The position numbers were made by a program, and so were the translations under genes. Of a stretch of DNA of 64,000 bases, positions 1-8,082 are shown piece after piece. The notes under the pieces are model-generated. The model made no database searches. It was not told where the DNA came from and saw nothing but the letters and a program-made list of their open reading frames with translations. The stretch lies in the NCBI RefSeq assembly GCF_007183175.1, contig NZ_AP019807.1, positions 3,096,001-3,160,000 on the forward strand, in the 5' to 3' direction. Numbering within the stretch: the stretch's first letter is position 1; every line of letters starts with the position of its first letter. Origin of the DNA: Microbulbifer sp. GL-2. GTDB taxonomy: Bacteria > Pseudomonadota > Gammaproteobacteria > Pseudomonadales > Cellvibrionaceae.

Positions 1-191
1 GCGCAGGTGAGTTTACGGGTTTGCCGGATTTGTTCAGCGGCTTTTTGCGCAGAGCTTGCGCCAAGGCCCAGTGCGCCCAGACCGCCGGCATTGGAAACCG
101 CAGCCGCTAGTTCTGGGGTAGAAACGCCCGCCATTGGTGCCTGTAGGATGGGGTGAGGTATCCCCAGCTTTTTCAATAGTGCTTGCGCCAT
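1..191 (-). CDS. Nitronate monooxygenase-like protein (partial)
   Basis: The gene runs off the left edge, so only about 63 N-terminal residues are visible. The start ATG is at 191 on the minus strand. The opening has the pattern of the nitronate monooxygenase / 2-nitropropane dioxygenase family of FMN TIM-barrel enzymes: I-P-H-P-I-L-Q-A-P-M-A-G-V near residues 11-23, then a glycine-rich stretch A-G-G-L-G-A-L-G near residues 36-43. Family members oxidise alkyl nitronates with oxygen; some relatives are enoyl-ACP reductases (FabK type), so the substrate cannot be set from this fragment. The downstream gene context lies outside the window. Confidence 0.75.
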   Translation of the reverse strand, partial: MAQALLKKLGIPHPILQAPMAGVSTPELAAAVSNAGGLGALGLGASSAQKAAEQIRQTRKLTC

Positions 192-239
192 CCCACCAGC
201 CTCTCTGCCTTTCAGTCTGACTACCTTAGGGTAGTTTTT

Positions 240-259
240 GCGCGGTAGCTATACCGCGC
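240..259. repeat. Perfect hairpin between two minus-strand genes
   Basis: The stretch reads GCGCGGTA-GCTA-TACCGCGC, an 8-bp perfect stem with a 4-base loop. It lies downstream of the outer-membrane protein gene and upstream of the nitronate monooxygenase start. On the minus strand it is followed by A rather than T residues, so a classical intrinsic terminator is not supported. It could slow transcription or protect a 3' end; function is unknown. Confidence 0.4.
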
Positions 260-300
260 TGTGGTTAATGATAAGAGGCATCGGGATCAAAGAGGCGGAG

Positions 301-1038
301 TTACAGGTGCAGGTTGAAGCCGATGTAGGGGCCTTTAATTTCAATATCACTCTGTAGGTCGTCCAACTCTTCCAGGTCCAGGCTCATTACCCGGTAACCC
401 GCTTCAACAGCCAAATCGATTGCCGGTACGAAATCCCAGCGCACTTTTGCCGTAAGGTCGGTGTGGGTATCACCACGATAGGCTGTGCCATTGCCCTGGG
501 CGATAACAGACCAGCCGGTAAATGGCAGATCAAAACGCGCCATAACATAGGCCATGGGAAGGTAGCCACTGAGGTCAACCGTTTCCGCCTGGGTTTCGCT
601 GACGGCAGTAAATTCACCATCGTACATGCGCGCGGTCAGACCCAGGTCCAGGTTGACCCAGTTGTCCAACACTTCGTAGTAGAAGGTGGCATCGGTATGT
701 GTGAGGTTGAGGTCGGTGGTGATATCTGAGCCGACCTGGAAGGTTTCATCGTCAAATGTCACTGTACCCTCTAAAAGCGCAGCGCCATCAGTGTCAATTT
801 CACTATGGGCGAGTAGGACATTAGGTACCAGGGGAATTGGGTGCTCCAGGGCTACCTGGATAAATGTAATGTTGTCTTCGCCAAGAGAGAGGTTGTCCAG
901 GTCGTAGTCGTCGTTACCAATGTCTCCGGTATAACCTGGAAGCCAGACACCTGCAGTGGCGTCAAGGCCAAGAATGGTGTCTGCGCTGGCAGCGCTGCAG
1001 GCGAGGAGGGCACTGAAAGCAATTGCGGTTTTTTTCAT
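301..1038 (-). CDS. TIGR04219-type outer membrane beta-barrel protein
   Basis: A 245-residue protein with a typical signal peptide (M-K-K-T-A-I-A-F start, hydrophobic core, cleavage likely after A-S-A near residue 19). The mature part has alternating hydrophobic/polar strands and aromatic residues and ends in F-N-L-H-L, compatible with a beta-barrel that ends near an aromatic belt. The overall pattern, including the L-G-L-D-A-T-A-G-V-W motif after the signal peptide, matches the TIGR04219 outer membrane family of marine gammaproteobacteria, for which no function is established. It stands alone, with about 230 bases of upstream non-coding sequence before the LysR gene. Confidence 0.75.
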   Translation of the reverse strand: MKKTAIAFSALLACSAASADTILGLDATAGVWLPGYTGDIGNDDYDLDNLSLGEDNITFIQVALEHPIPLVPNVLLAHSEIDTDGAALLEGTVTFDDETFQVGSDITTDLNLTHTDATFYYEVLDNWVNLDLGLTARMYDGEFTAVSETQAETVDLSGYLPMAYVMARFDLPFTGWSVIAQGNGTAYRGDTHTDLTAKVRWDFVPAIDLAVEAGYRVMSLDLEELDDLQSDIEIKGPYIGFNLHL

Positions 1039-1271
1039 GGACTTCTCTCCGTGATAAATTTGCCGCGGAGTGTACAGATATATTTTTTCTTCGCCGCTGT
1101 AAGTTGCACATTTTTACAATTTTTTTTGAACGGATAGGCAAAATTGGCGCATGAAAGCATCGCCTGGTTTGGAGTCTATTCTTCGTCTCGTCGATATAGT
1201 AAGGCTGACTTCCGGTGAACGAAGTAAGTATCTGTACAGGATTTTGCGGGGTTTCTATCGGCTGAAGCTAT

Positions 1272-2144
1272 TTAATTTGCGGCTTCAAAAAGCATTTGTT
1301 GCAGAGCTCTGGCGGCATTGCTCAGGGTGCGGCCGCGATGACTGATCACACCGAGGTTGCGCAGCACCTGCAGTTTTTTCACCGGTAACACGGCGAGGCT
1401 CTCATCTACCAGAGTATGCGGCAGCACGCTCCAACCAAGGCCGACGCAGGCCATCATCTTGATGGTTTCCAGAAAATTGGTGGCCAGTTTGGCGCTGAGC
1501 TTTAATCCCTGCGCGTCGAATTCGCGCTTGATCAGGCGTCCGGTATAGGTGTTTAGGTCTGGCAGTATGGCGGGGAAGTTGGCTAGGTCAGTCAGCTCCA
1601 GCTCGGGGATTTTTGCCAGGGGGTGCTCAGGTGCTGCCACCACTACACAGGGGTCGGGCCAGATAACCTGCGCATTGAGATGTGGGTAGTCCTTCAGGGC
1701 CAGAGTTACTACGGCAAGCTCATATTTGGCCGCCATAAGTGCCTCATAGGCTTGTTCTGAATCCACGAAATCGATATCCAGGGCTACCTGTGGGTAGCGG
1801 TTACTGAATTCCCTGAGTACTGGCGGCAAGTGATGCAGCCCGACATGGTGGCTGGTGGCAATACGCAGACTGCCGCTTACAGAGCTGCTCAGAGCACGCA
1901 ACTCCCGCTCGGTATTGCTAATTTCATTGAGAATATGCCGGGCACGCGGCAGTAGGGCGCGACCGGCGCCGGTCAGTTGCATGCGGCGGCCGATGCGGTT
2001 GAACAGCGCTGTGCCAAGTTGCTGCTCAAGGGATGCAAGGCGTTTGCTTACTGCAGGCTGGGTCAAGTGCAGCTGTGTTGCTCCTTCAGAGACTGAGCCC
2101 CGTTCGGCAATTGCCAGGAAGGCTCTAAGCCATTGGATTTCCAA
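1272..2144 (-). CDS. LysR-family transcriptional regulator
   Basis: A 290-residue LysR-type regulator. Residues 1-60 form the winged helix-turn-helix (L-H-L-T-Q-P-A-V-S-K-R-L recognition helix region), and residues about 90-290 form the periplasmic-binding-protein-like effector domain. The start codon is TTG at 2144, chosen because it gives the usual family N-terminus (M-E-I-Q-W-L-R-A-F) and is preceded by an AAGGGG/AAAGG ribosome-binding region; no in-frame ATG fits. It is divergent from leuC, an arrangement also seen in Pseudomonas, which suggests it controls leuCDB and itself through the operator at 2236-2250. The effector is not known; an isopropylmalate pathway intermediate is a guess. 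Confidence 0.88.
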   Translation of the reverse strand: MEIQWLRAFLAIAERGSVSEGATQLHLTQPAVSKRLASLEQQLGTALFNRIGRRMQLTGAGRALLPRARHILNEISNTERELRALSSSVSGSLRIATSHHVGLHHLPPVLREFSNRYPQVALDIDFVDSEQAYEALMAAKYELAVVTLALKDYPHLNAQVIWPDPCVVVAAPEHPLAKIPELELTDLANFPAILPDLNTYTGRLIKREFDAQGLKLSAKLATNFLETIKMMACVGLGWSVLPHTLVDESLAVLPVKKLQVLRNLGVISHRGRTLSNAARALQQMLFEAAN

Positions 2145-2235
2145 GCCTTTGTACCCCTTCTTTATCTATGATGGCAGTGCTTATGGCTGCGTGCCGGAAG
2201 TCTTGAGGCAGATACTACCGCAAATGGTATTTTGG

Positions 2236-2250
2236 ATTCCATAATGGAAT
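2236..2250. promoter_or_regulatory. Palindromic LysR-type operator (T-N11-A)
   Basis: ATTCCAT-A-ATGGAAT is a perfect 7+1+7 inverted repeat containing the T-N11-A pattern that LysR regulators bind. It lies in the 186-bp divergent gap between the LysR gene and leuC, 92 bp from the former's start and 81 bp from the latter's, a normal distance for a LysR site. A second, weaker A/T palindrome (AAATGGTATTT) sits just upstream at about 2222-2232 and may be the accessory half-site. Binding is inferred from position and symmetry. Confidence 0.6.
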
Positions 2251-2330
2251 GTTTGTGATAATAAATATAAATTGGTGTTATTTATTACTGCTGGGTAGAC
2301 TCAGGTTCTAAACAACTGAGAGGACAAGCT

Positions 2331-3779
2331 GTGGCAGGGCAAACACTCTACGATAAACTTTGGCGGGACCATGTGGTCATGACCCGTGACGATGGCTCGG
2401 CGTTGATCTATATCGATCGTCACCTGATTCATGAAGTGACCTCCCCCCAGGCTTTCGAAGGCCTGCGACTGGCGGGGCGCGCCCCTTGGCGCAAAGATTC
2501 TCTGGTGGCAACTCCAGACCATAACGTGCCCTCCGAGAGTACTGAGCGCGCCGCAGGCGTGAGCGGTATCCGCGATGATATTTCCCGTATTCAGGTACAG
2601 ACCCTGGATGAGAACTGCCGTGACTTCGATGTGGTGCAGTTCGGTATTAATGAACCGGGGCAGGGCATCGTGCATGTAATCGGTCCCGAGACCGGGGCGA
2701 CGCTTCCCGGTATGACTGTAGTATGTGGCGACTCACACACATCTACTCACGGTGCCCTGGGTGCACTGGCCCACGGCATAGGCACTTCAGAGGTGGAGCA
2801 CGTGATGGCCACCCAGTGCCTGACCCAGAAAAAGATGAAAAACATGCTTGTGCGCGTAGATGGTGAACTTCGCGCTGGCGTTACCGCCAAGGACGTTGTG
2901 CTGGCGATTATTGGCAGGATTGGTACTGCCGGGGGCACAGGTTACGCGATTGAGTTCGGTGGTGACGTCATTCGCAATATGTCCATGGAAGGTCGTATGA
3001 CCGTGTGCAATATGGCGATTGAGGGCGGCGCACGCGCGGGTATGGTGGCGGTTGACCAGATCACTCTCGATTATGTGAAGGGTAAACCCTACGCACCCAA
3101 GGGTGAACACTGGGACCTGGCGGTTGAGGCCTGGAGTGATCTGCACTCCGATGTCGATGCTGAGTTTGATGCGGTTGTCGAGTTGCGTGGTGAGGATATT
3201 GAACCCCAGGTGAGCTGGGGTACCTCCCCGGAAATGGTGGTGCCGGTCAGTGCCAATGTGCCTGACCCCGCTGCCGAGAGCGATTCCACCAAGCGAACTG
3301 GTATTGTGCGTGCGTTGGAGTATATGGGGCTTGAGGCAGGACAGAAAATCTGTGATATCCACTTGGACCGTGTGTTTATCGGCTCCTGTACAAATTCCCG
3401 TATTGAGGACCTGCGCGCCGCAGCTGAAGTGGCCCAAGGCAGGCATAAGGCAGACAGTGTCAAGCAGGTGTTGGTTGTACCCGGCTCACAGGCGGTGAAG
3501 GCCCAGGCGGAACAGGAAGGGTTGCATGAAATTTTTGTGCAGGCAGGCTTTGAGTGGCGAGAGCCATCCTGCTCCATGTGTTTGGCCATGAATGCGGACA
3601 AACTGGGGGCTGGGGAGCATTGTGCTTCAACTTCCAACCGCAACTTTGAAGGGCGTCAGGGTTACGGTGGCCGCACCCACCTGGTGAGCCCCAGTATGGC
3701 TGCGGCTGCTGCAATTGCAGGGCACTTTGTCGACGTACGTGAAATGGTGCCGGTGCAAGCTGAAGAGGAGATGGCCTGA
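2331..3779 (+). CDS. leuC: 3-isopropylmalate dehydratase large subunit
   Basis: A 482-residue LeuC, the aconitase-like large subunit that with LeuD isomerises 2-isopropylmalate to 3-isopropylmalate in leucine synthesis. The three cysteines that hold the 4Fe-4S cluster are visible at about residues 353 (G-S-C-T-N-S-R), 414 and 417 (C-S-M-C). The start is GTG at 2331, with GAGAGGA just upstream; it gives the expected N-terminus (A-G-Q-T-L-Y-D-K-L). The stop overlaps the leuD start by one base (TGATG), so the two subunits are translationally coupled. Likely controlled by the divergent LysR regulator. Confidence 0.97.
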   Translation: MAGQTLYDKLWRDHVVMTRDDGSALIYIDRHLIHEVTSPQAFEGLRLAGRAPWRKDSLVATPDHNVPSESTERAAGVSGIRDDISRIQVQTLDENCRDFDVVQFGINEPGQGIVHVIGPETGATLPGMTVVCGDSHTSTHGALGALAHGIGTSEVEHVMATQCLTQKKMKNMLVRVDGELRAGVTAKDVVLAIIGRIGTAGGTGYAIEFGGDVIRNMSMEGRMTVCNMAIEGGARAGMVAVDQITLDYVKGKPYAPKGEHWDLAVEAWSDLHSDVDAEFDAVVELRGEDIEPQVSWGTSPEMVVPVSANVPDPAAESDSTKRTGIVRALEYMGLEAGQKICDIHLDRVFIGSCTNSRIEDLRAAAEVAQGRHKADSVKQVLVVPGSQAVKAQAEQEGLHEIFVQAGFEWREPSCSMCLAMNADKLGAGEHCASTSNRNFEGRQGYGGRTHLVSPSMAAAAAIAGHFVDVREMVPVQAEEEMA

Positions 3780-4426
3780 TGAGAGCATTTACCCTGCATG
3801 AAGGCCTTGTGGTGCCGATGGATCGTGCCAATGTGGATACGGATCTGATCATTCCCAAGCAATTTCTCAAGTCCATCAAGCGCACCGGGTTTGGTCCCAA
3901 TTTGTTTGATGAACTGCGCTATCTGGATGAAGGCTTTCCCGGACAAGACTGCTCCGGCCGTCCAATCAATCCGGATTTCCCGTTAAATTTCCCGCGCTAC
4001 CAGGGTGGTTCGGTGTTGCTGGCGCGGGAGAATTTTGGCTGTGGCTCCAGTCGTGAGCACGCGCCTTGGGCATTGGATGATCACGGTTTCCGCGCAATTA
4101 TCGCTCCCAGTTTTGCCGATATCTTTTTTAATAACTGTTTTAAAAACGGCCTGTTGCCGATTGTATTGCCGGAAGAGGTGGTACACCAGCTGTTTGAAGA
4201 AACCCATGGGCAGGAAGGCTATTCATTGACTATCGATCTGGAACTACAGCACGTGCGCAAGCCCTGTGGTGAGATGATCCCTTTTGGGGTAGATGCCTTC
4301 CATAAACACTGCCTGCTCAATGGCCTCGATCATATCGGCCTGACCCTGGAGCACTCAGAAGATATTCGCGCTTATGAAGACGTGCGACGTAAAAACGCCC
4401 CCTGGCTTTTTGATGCGGTTCAGTAA
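3779..4426 (+). CDS. leuD: 3-isopropylmalate dehydratase small subunit
   Basis: A 215-residue LeuD, the swivelling small subunit that completes the isopropylmalate isomerase active site. Recognisable features are the D-T-D-L-I-I-P-K-Q-F-L motif near residues 20-30 and the G-C-G-S-S-R-E-H-A-P-W-A-L substrate-binding loop near residues 84-96. Length is normal. It starts within the leuC stop codon and is followed 15 bases later by leuB. Confidence 0.97.
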   Translation: MRAFTLHEGLVVPMDRANVDTDLIIPKQFLKSIKRTGFGPNLFDELRYLDEGFPGQDCSGRPINPDFPLNFPRYQGGSVLLARENFGCGSSREHAPWALDDHGFRAIIAPSFADIFFNNCFKNGLLPIVLPEEVVHQLFEETHGQEGYSLTIDLELQHVRKPCGEMIPFGVDAFHKHCLLNGLDHIGLTLEHSEDIRAYEDVRRKNAPWLFDAVQ

Positions 4427-4441
4427 TTAAAGGAAACTCCT

Positions 4442-5515
4442 GTGACAAAGAAAGTGATGATTTTGCCGGGCGACGGCATTGGCCCGGAAATTGTTGAACA
4501 GGCGATGGCGGTACTGGAAGTCGCGTCTGGAAAATTTAATTTGGGGCTTAAATTTGAGCAGGGCCTGATTGGTGGTTCTTCAATTGATGCTCATGGTGAG
4601 CCTCTTACTGATGAGGCTCTCAAGGCTGCCGGCGAGTGTGATGCGGTATTGCTCGGTGCTGTCGGCGGACCACAGTGGGATACCCTGGAGCGGGAAATCC
4701 GCCCGGAGAAGGGCCTGTTAAAAATTCGCAGTGGCCTCGGCTTGTATGCCAACCTGCGCCCGGCGATTCTTTACCCCCAATTGGCAGACGCCTCCTCCCT
4801 GAAACCGGAAGTGGTTTCCGGGCTGGATATTTTGATTGTGCGTGAGCTGACCGGCGGCATTTACTTTGGAGAGCCTCGCGGCATCCAGACCCTGGAAAAC
4901 GGTGAGCGCCAGGGTTTTAACACCTATGTTTACAGTGAGTCGGAAATTGAGCGTATTGCGCGTAGCGCCTTTGAGGCAGCGCAAAAACGCAACGGCAAAC
5001 TCTGCTCTGTCGATAAGGCCAATGTGCTGGAAGTCACTGTGCTCTGGAGAGAGGTGTTGGATCGCCTGGCGCCGGAATACCCTGATGTTGAGCTGTCTCA
5101 TATGTACGTGGACAACGCTGCTATGCAGTTGGTGCGTGCGCCCAAGCAGTTCGATGTAATGGTCACCGGCAATATGTTTGGCGATATTCTCTCAGACGCC
5201 GCCGCCATGCTTACTGGATCCATCGGTATGTTGCCTTCTGCTTCTTTGAATGAGAACGGTTTTGGCCTGTATGAGCCGTGCCATGGTTCCGCACCAGATA
5301 TTGCCGGGCAGGGGATTGCGAATCCGTTGGCTACGATTCTCTCCGCTGCCATGATGCTGCGCTACTCACTCAATATGAGCGAAGCTGCGGAAGCTATCGA
5401 GGCTGCGGTGAGCAAGGTGCTGGAGCAGGGTTTACGTACTGCGGATATTTATACCGAGGGCAGTCAAAAGGTTACCACCGCAGAAATGGGAGCTGCCGTC
5501 GTCGCTGCATTGTAA
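4442..5515 (+). CDS. leuB: 3-isopropylmalate dehydrogenase
   Basis: A 357-residue LeuB, which oxidatively decarboxylates 3-isopropylmalate with NAD to 2-oxoisocaproate. The G-D-G-I-G-P-E motif near the N-terminus, the R-x9-R substrate-binding region (I-R-S-G-L-G-L-Y-A-N-L-R-P) and the metal/NAD-binding G-N-M-F-G-D-I-L-S-D motif near residue 243 are present. The start is GTG at 4442, preceded by AAAGGAA. It is the last gene of leuCDB; a GC-rich hairpin at 5533-5553 follows. Confidence 0.97.
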   Translation: MTKKVMILPGDGIGPEIVEQAMAVLEVASGKFNLGLKFEQGLIGGSSIDAHGEPLTDEALKAAGECDAVLLGAVGGPQWDTLEREIRPEKGLLKIRSGLGLYANLRPAILYPQLADASSLKPEVVSGLDILIVRELTGGIYFGEPRGIQTLENGERQGFNTYVYSESEIERIARSAFEAAQKRNGKLCSVDKANVLEVTVLWREVLDRLAPEYPDVELSHMYVDNAAMQLVRAPKQFDVMVTGNMFGDILSDAAAMLTGSIGMLPSASLNENGFGLYEPCHGSAPDIAGQGIANPLATILSAAMMLRYSLNMSEAAEAIEAAVSKVLEQGLRTADIYTEGSQKVTTAEMGAAVVAAL

Positions 5516-5532
5516 TTCCCCATTTCACTATC

Positions 5533-5553
5533 GCGCCGCTTTCTCGGCGGCGC
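5533..5553 (+). terminator. Possible weak terminator or processing hairpin after leuB
   Basis: GCGCCGC and GCGGCGC form a 7-bp all-GC stem around a 7-base loop (TTTCTCG), 17 bases after the leuB stop. No T-run follows, so it may only attenuate read-through into asd or protect the leu mRNA 3' end. Confidence 0.35.
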
Positions 5554-5584
5554 ACATTGACCACATCACACACAGGACATCGCA

Positions 5585-6700
5585 ATGCAAAAAATAGGTT
5601 TTATCGGCTGGCGCGGCATGGTCGGCTCGGTATTACTGGAGCGCATGCGCTCAGAGGATGACTTTGCCCATATCGCTGAACCGGTTTTTTTCTCTACTTC
5701 CAACGCGGGCGGTGAGGCACCGGATATCGGCCGCGAACTGCCGCCGCTGGGCGACGCCTACGATATCGACGCACTGGCTCAGTTGGATGCGATTGTCAGC
5801 TGCCAGGGTGGTGACTACACCAAAGAGGTTTTCTCCCGTCTACGCGAGTCAGGCTGGCATGGATACTGGATTGATGCCGCCTCCAGTCTGCGTATGCAGG
5901 ACGATGCCGTAATTGTGCTGGACCCGGTCAATCGCGATGTGATCGATCGCGCTATCGACATCGGGCGAAAGAATTTTATCGGTGGCAACTGCACAGTTAG
6001 CCTCATGTTGATGGCCCTTGGCGGTTTGTTTAAAGCTGGTTTGGTGGAGTGGGTTACTGCGATGACTTACCAGGCCGCCAGTGGTGCCGGTGCCCGCAAT
6101 ATGCGCGAGTTGATCGGGCAGATGGGGACTATCCGTGATGGTGTCAGCAATGAACTCGCGGACCCCGCCAGCGCAATCCTGGAAATTGATCGCAAGGTGG
6201 TTGCAGGCATGCGCTCTGCGGAATTCCCTACCACTGAGTTCGGTGCTCCCCTGGCTGGTAGCCTGCTGCCGTGGATTGATACCCAGTTTGAAAATGGCCA
6301 AAGCCGTGAAGAGTGGAAGGCCCAGGTTGAGGCTAACAAGATCCTGGAAACCAGTAGCCCGATTCCGGTGGATGGCACCTGTGTACGTATCGGTGCTATG
6401 CGCTGCCACAGCCAGGCTTTTACCGTGAAGTTGAAAAAAGACCTGCCTATGGCAGATATCGAGCAGATGATCGGTGTCGCTAATGACTGGGTCTGTGTGG
6501 TGCCGAATGATCGCGAGAGTACCTTACAGTCCCTGACTCCCACCGCTGTGACTGGCAAGCTGGATATTCCGGTAGGGCGCCTGCGCAAGTTGAGTGTGGG
6601 GCCAAAGTACCTGAATGCTTTCACTGTGGGTGACCAACTGTTGTGGGGCGCCGCCGAGCCTCTGCGACGTATCCTGCTGATTTTACTCGGTAAGCTATAA
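5585..6700 (+). CDS. asd: Aspartate-semialdehyde dehydrogenase
   Basis: A 371-residue enzyme of the gammaproteobacterial Asd type. It reduces aspartyl phosphate to aspartate semialdehyde with NADPH, feeding lysine/diaminopimelate, threonine and methionine synthesis. The N-terminal nucleotide-binding loop is G-F-I-G-W-R-G-M-V-G-S-V. The catalytic cysteine is Cys136 in G-G-N-C-T-V-S-L, and the Q-A-A-S-G-A-G-A motif follows. Length is normal. A strong terminator lies downstream at 6789-6822, before the paralogous usg gene. Confidence 0.96.
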   Translation: MQKIGFIGWRGMVGSVLLERMRSEDDFAHIAEPVFFSTSNAGGEAPDIGRELPPLGDAYDIDALAQLDAIVSCQGGDYTKEVFSRLRESGWHGYWIDAASSLRMQDDAVIVLDPVNRDVIDRAIDIGRKNFIGGNCTVSLMLMALGGLFKAGLVEWVTAMTYQAASGAGARNMRELIGQMGTIRDGVSNELADPASAILEIDRKVVAGMRSAEFPTTEFGAPLAGSLLPWIDTQFENGQSREEWKAQVEANKILETSSPIPVDGTCVRIGAMRCHSQAFTVKLKKDLPMADIEQMIGVANDWVCVVPNDRESTLQSLTPTAVTGKLDIPVGRLRKLSVGPKYLNAFTVGDQLLWGAAEPLRRILLILLGKL

Positions 6701-6788
6701 CTGGTACGGAGTGGAAGAAGTCCTCAAAAGGCAATTTTTTGCGCCTATTAATGGAGGGCATTTCGTCAAGCTGTGAACCCGATCGCGT

Positions 6789-6822
6789 AAAAAGCCGCTA
6801 CTGGTTGTCATAGCGGCTTTTT
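6789..6822 (+). terminator. Intrinsic terminator after asd
   Basis: AAAAAGCCGCTA and TAGCGGCTTTTT pair around the loop CTGGTTGTCA. The stem is GC-rich at the base of the loop side and ends in a T-run on the plus strand and an A-run at the start, so it can work in both directions. It separates asd from usg. Confidence 0.85.
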
Positions 6823-6889
6823 CGATTTCCCCCCGCAGGTATAATCGCCCCTCATTTTTTCCTTTCCAATTTCAACGAAGTGAATAGTC

Positions 6890-7885
6890 ATGTCCGAAAC
6901 CGCCCGCGAACTGGTCATTGTCGGTGTCGATAACGCCGCCTTTGCCCCTCTGCTGGAAATTCTGGAAGAGCGGGAAATTATTACCGCCGAGCAGCTGAGT
7001 TTGCTGGAGACTGAGGACCGTGAAGTAGACCCGCAGGTATTTGCCAACCGCAGTATCCCCGTGCAGTCCCTGGAGAAGTTCGTTTTCAACGACAAGCAGG
7101 TGGTTATCCTGCTGAGCGCTGACCAGGCCGCTCAGGCTGCTATGGCCGCAGCAGAGCAAAATGATGCCTGGGTGGTAGATGCTGCCGCCAATACCCGTGG
7201 TGATGAAACTGCTGTATTGATCCACCCCATGTTTAATAGCGCAGAGCTGGCCAATACAGATCGTCGCGTAGTTGCACTGCCCAGTGCTGGTGCCGCCATG
7301 GTGGTAGAGGCGTTGGCCCCCCTAAAAGATAAGTTACAGGCAGTGGAAGTGCAGCTGAGCCAGCCGGTGTCAGCCTTGGGAAAAGCTGCGATCGATTCCA
7401 TGGCTGCACAAACGGCCCATATGTTTAGTGGCCAGGACGCGGAAGTTGATCCGGCAATTGGCCACCGCCTGGCTTTCAACCTGTTAAGTGCCAGTGAAGG
7501 GCTGCTCGCCAGCGGCCATACAATGGGCGAATTGACTTTAATCCACGATCTTCGCCGCCTGTTGGGTGAAGGCGTGGCAGTGGATGCGAGTATTAACACG
7601 GTTTCTGTATTTCACGGGCAACTTGCCAACCTGGGTGTTGTGTTGTCAGGGGATATCGACCTGGAAAATGCGCGTGCCCTGCTGGGCAATGGTGCGCGCC
7701 TGCAGTTGGCGGAGCAACCCTCGGCAGAAAACGCTGTTGGAAGCGACGTGACAATCATCGGTCGCTTGCGCCAAAGTCTTCTCAACAAGCGTCAGTTAAA
7801 TTTTTGTGCAGTGTCTGACAACCTGCGTAAAGACGTTGCAATGAACTGCGCACAAATTGTTCACTTGTTGCTAAAAAACTACTGA
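6890..7885 (+). CDS. usg: Usg-1 type inactive Asd paralog
   Basis: A 331-residue protein with the fold signature of aspartate-semialdehyde dehydrogenase. The dimerisation/catalytic region is recognisable (Q-P-V-S-A-L-G-K-A-A-I-D near residues 161-172), but the place of the catalytic cysteine (usually P-N-C-S-T) reads P-S-A-G-A, with alanine at about residue 133. The N-terminal glycine-rich NADP loop is also degraded. This is the pattern of the Usg-1 paralog found beside asd/fimV in Pseudomonas and near truA in enterobacteria; its role is unknown and it should not be an active dehydrogenase. It sits between two terminators' worth of spacing and precedes fimV by 197 bases. Confidence 0.85.
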   Translation: MSETARELVIVGVDNAAFAPLLEILEEREIITAEQLSLLETEDREVDPQVFANRSIPVQSLEKFVFNDKQVVILLSADQAAQAAMAAAEQNDAWVVDAAANTRGDETAVLIHPMFNSAELANTDRRVVALPSAGAAMVVEALAPLKDKLQAVEVQLSQPVSALGKAAIDSMAAQTAHMFSGQDAEVDPAIGHRLAFNLLSASEGLLASGHTMGELTLIHDLRRLLGEGVAVDASINTVSVFHGQLANLGVVLSGDIDLENARALLGNGARLQLAEQPSAENAVGSDVTIIGRLRQSLLNKRQLNFCAVSDNLRKDVAMNCAQIVHLLLKNY

Positions 7886-8082
7886 TATTTAATACTTAGC
7901 GGCCATAGTGAAGGTGTAATCTTAACTTTGGTCCGGCTGAGAGTGGCGAGAAATACGTCGCAGTTGGCGGCTGCCTGCACGGCAGTCAAATAGTCGAACG
8001 ATTACCGTTCAGTAATGGGGATTTTCTGAAGGCGCGCTTTTCGGAAGCCCTGGGAAGATTCTAACAATAAAGGGAATCGGAT

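Noticed and set aside
220..239. ACTACC/GGTAGT hairpin followed by T-run on the plus strand
   Set aside because: No plus-strand gene ends here, so a terminator role has no gene to serve; likely chance.
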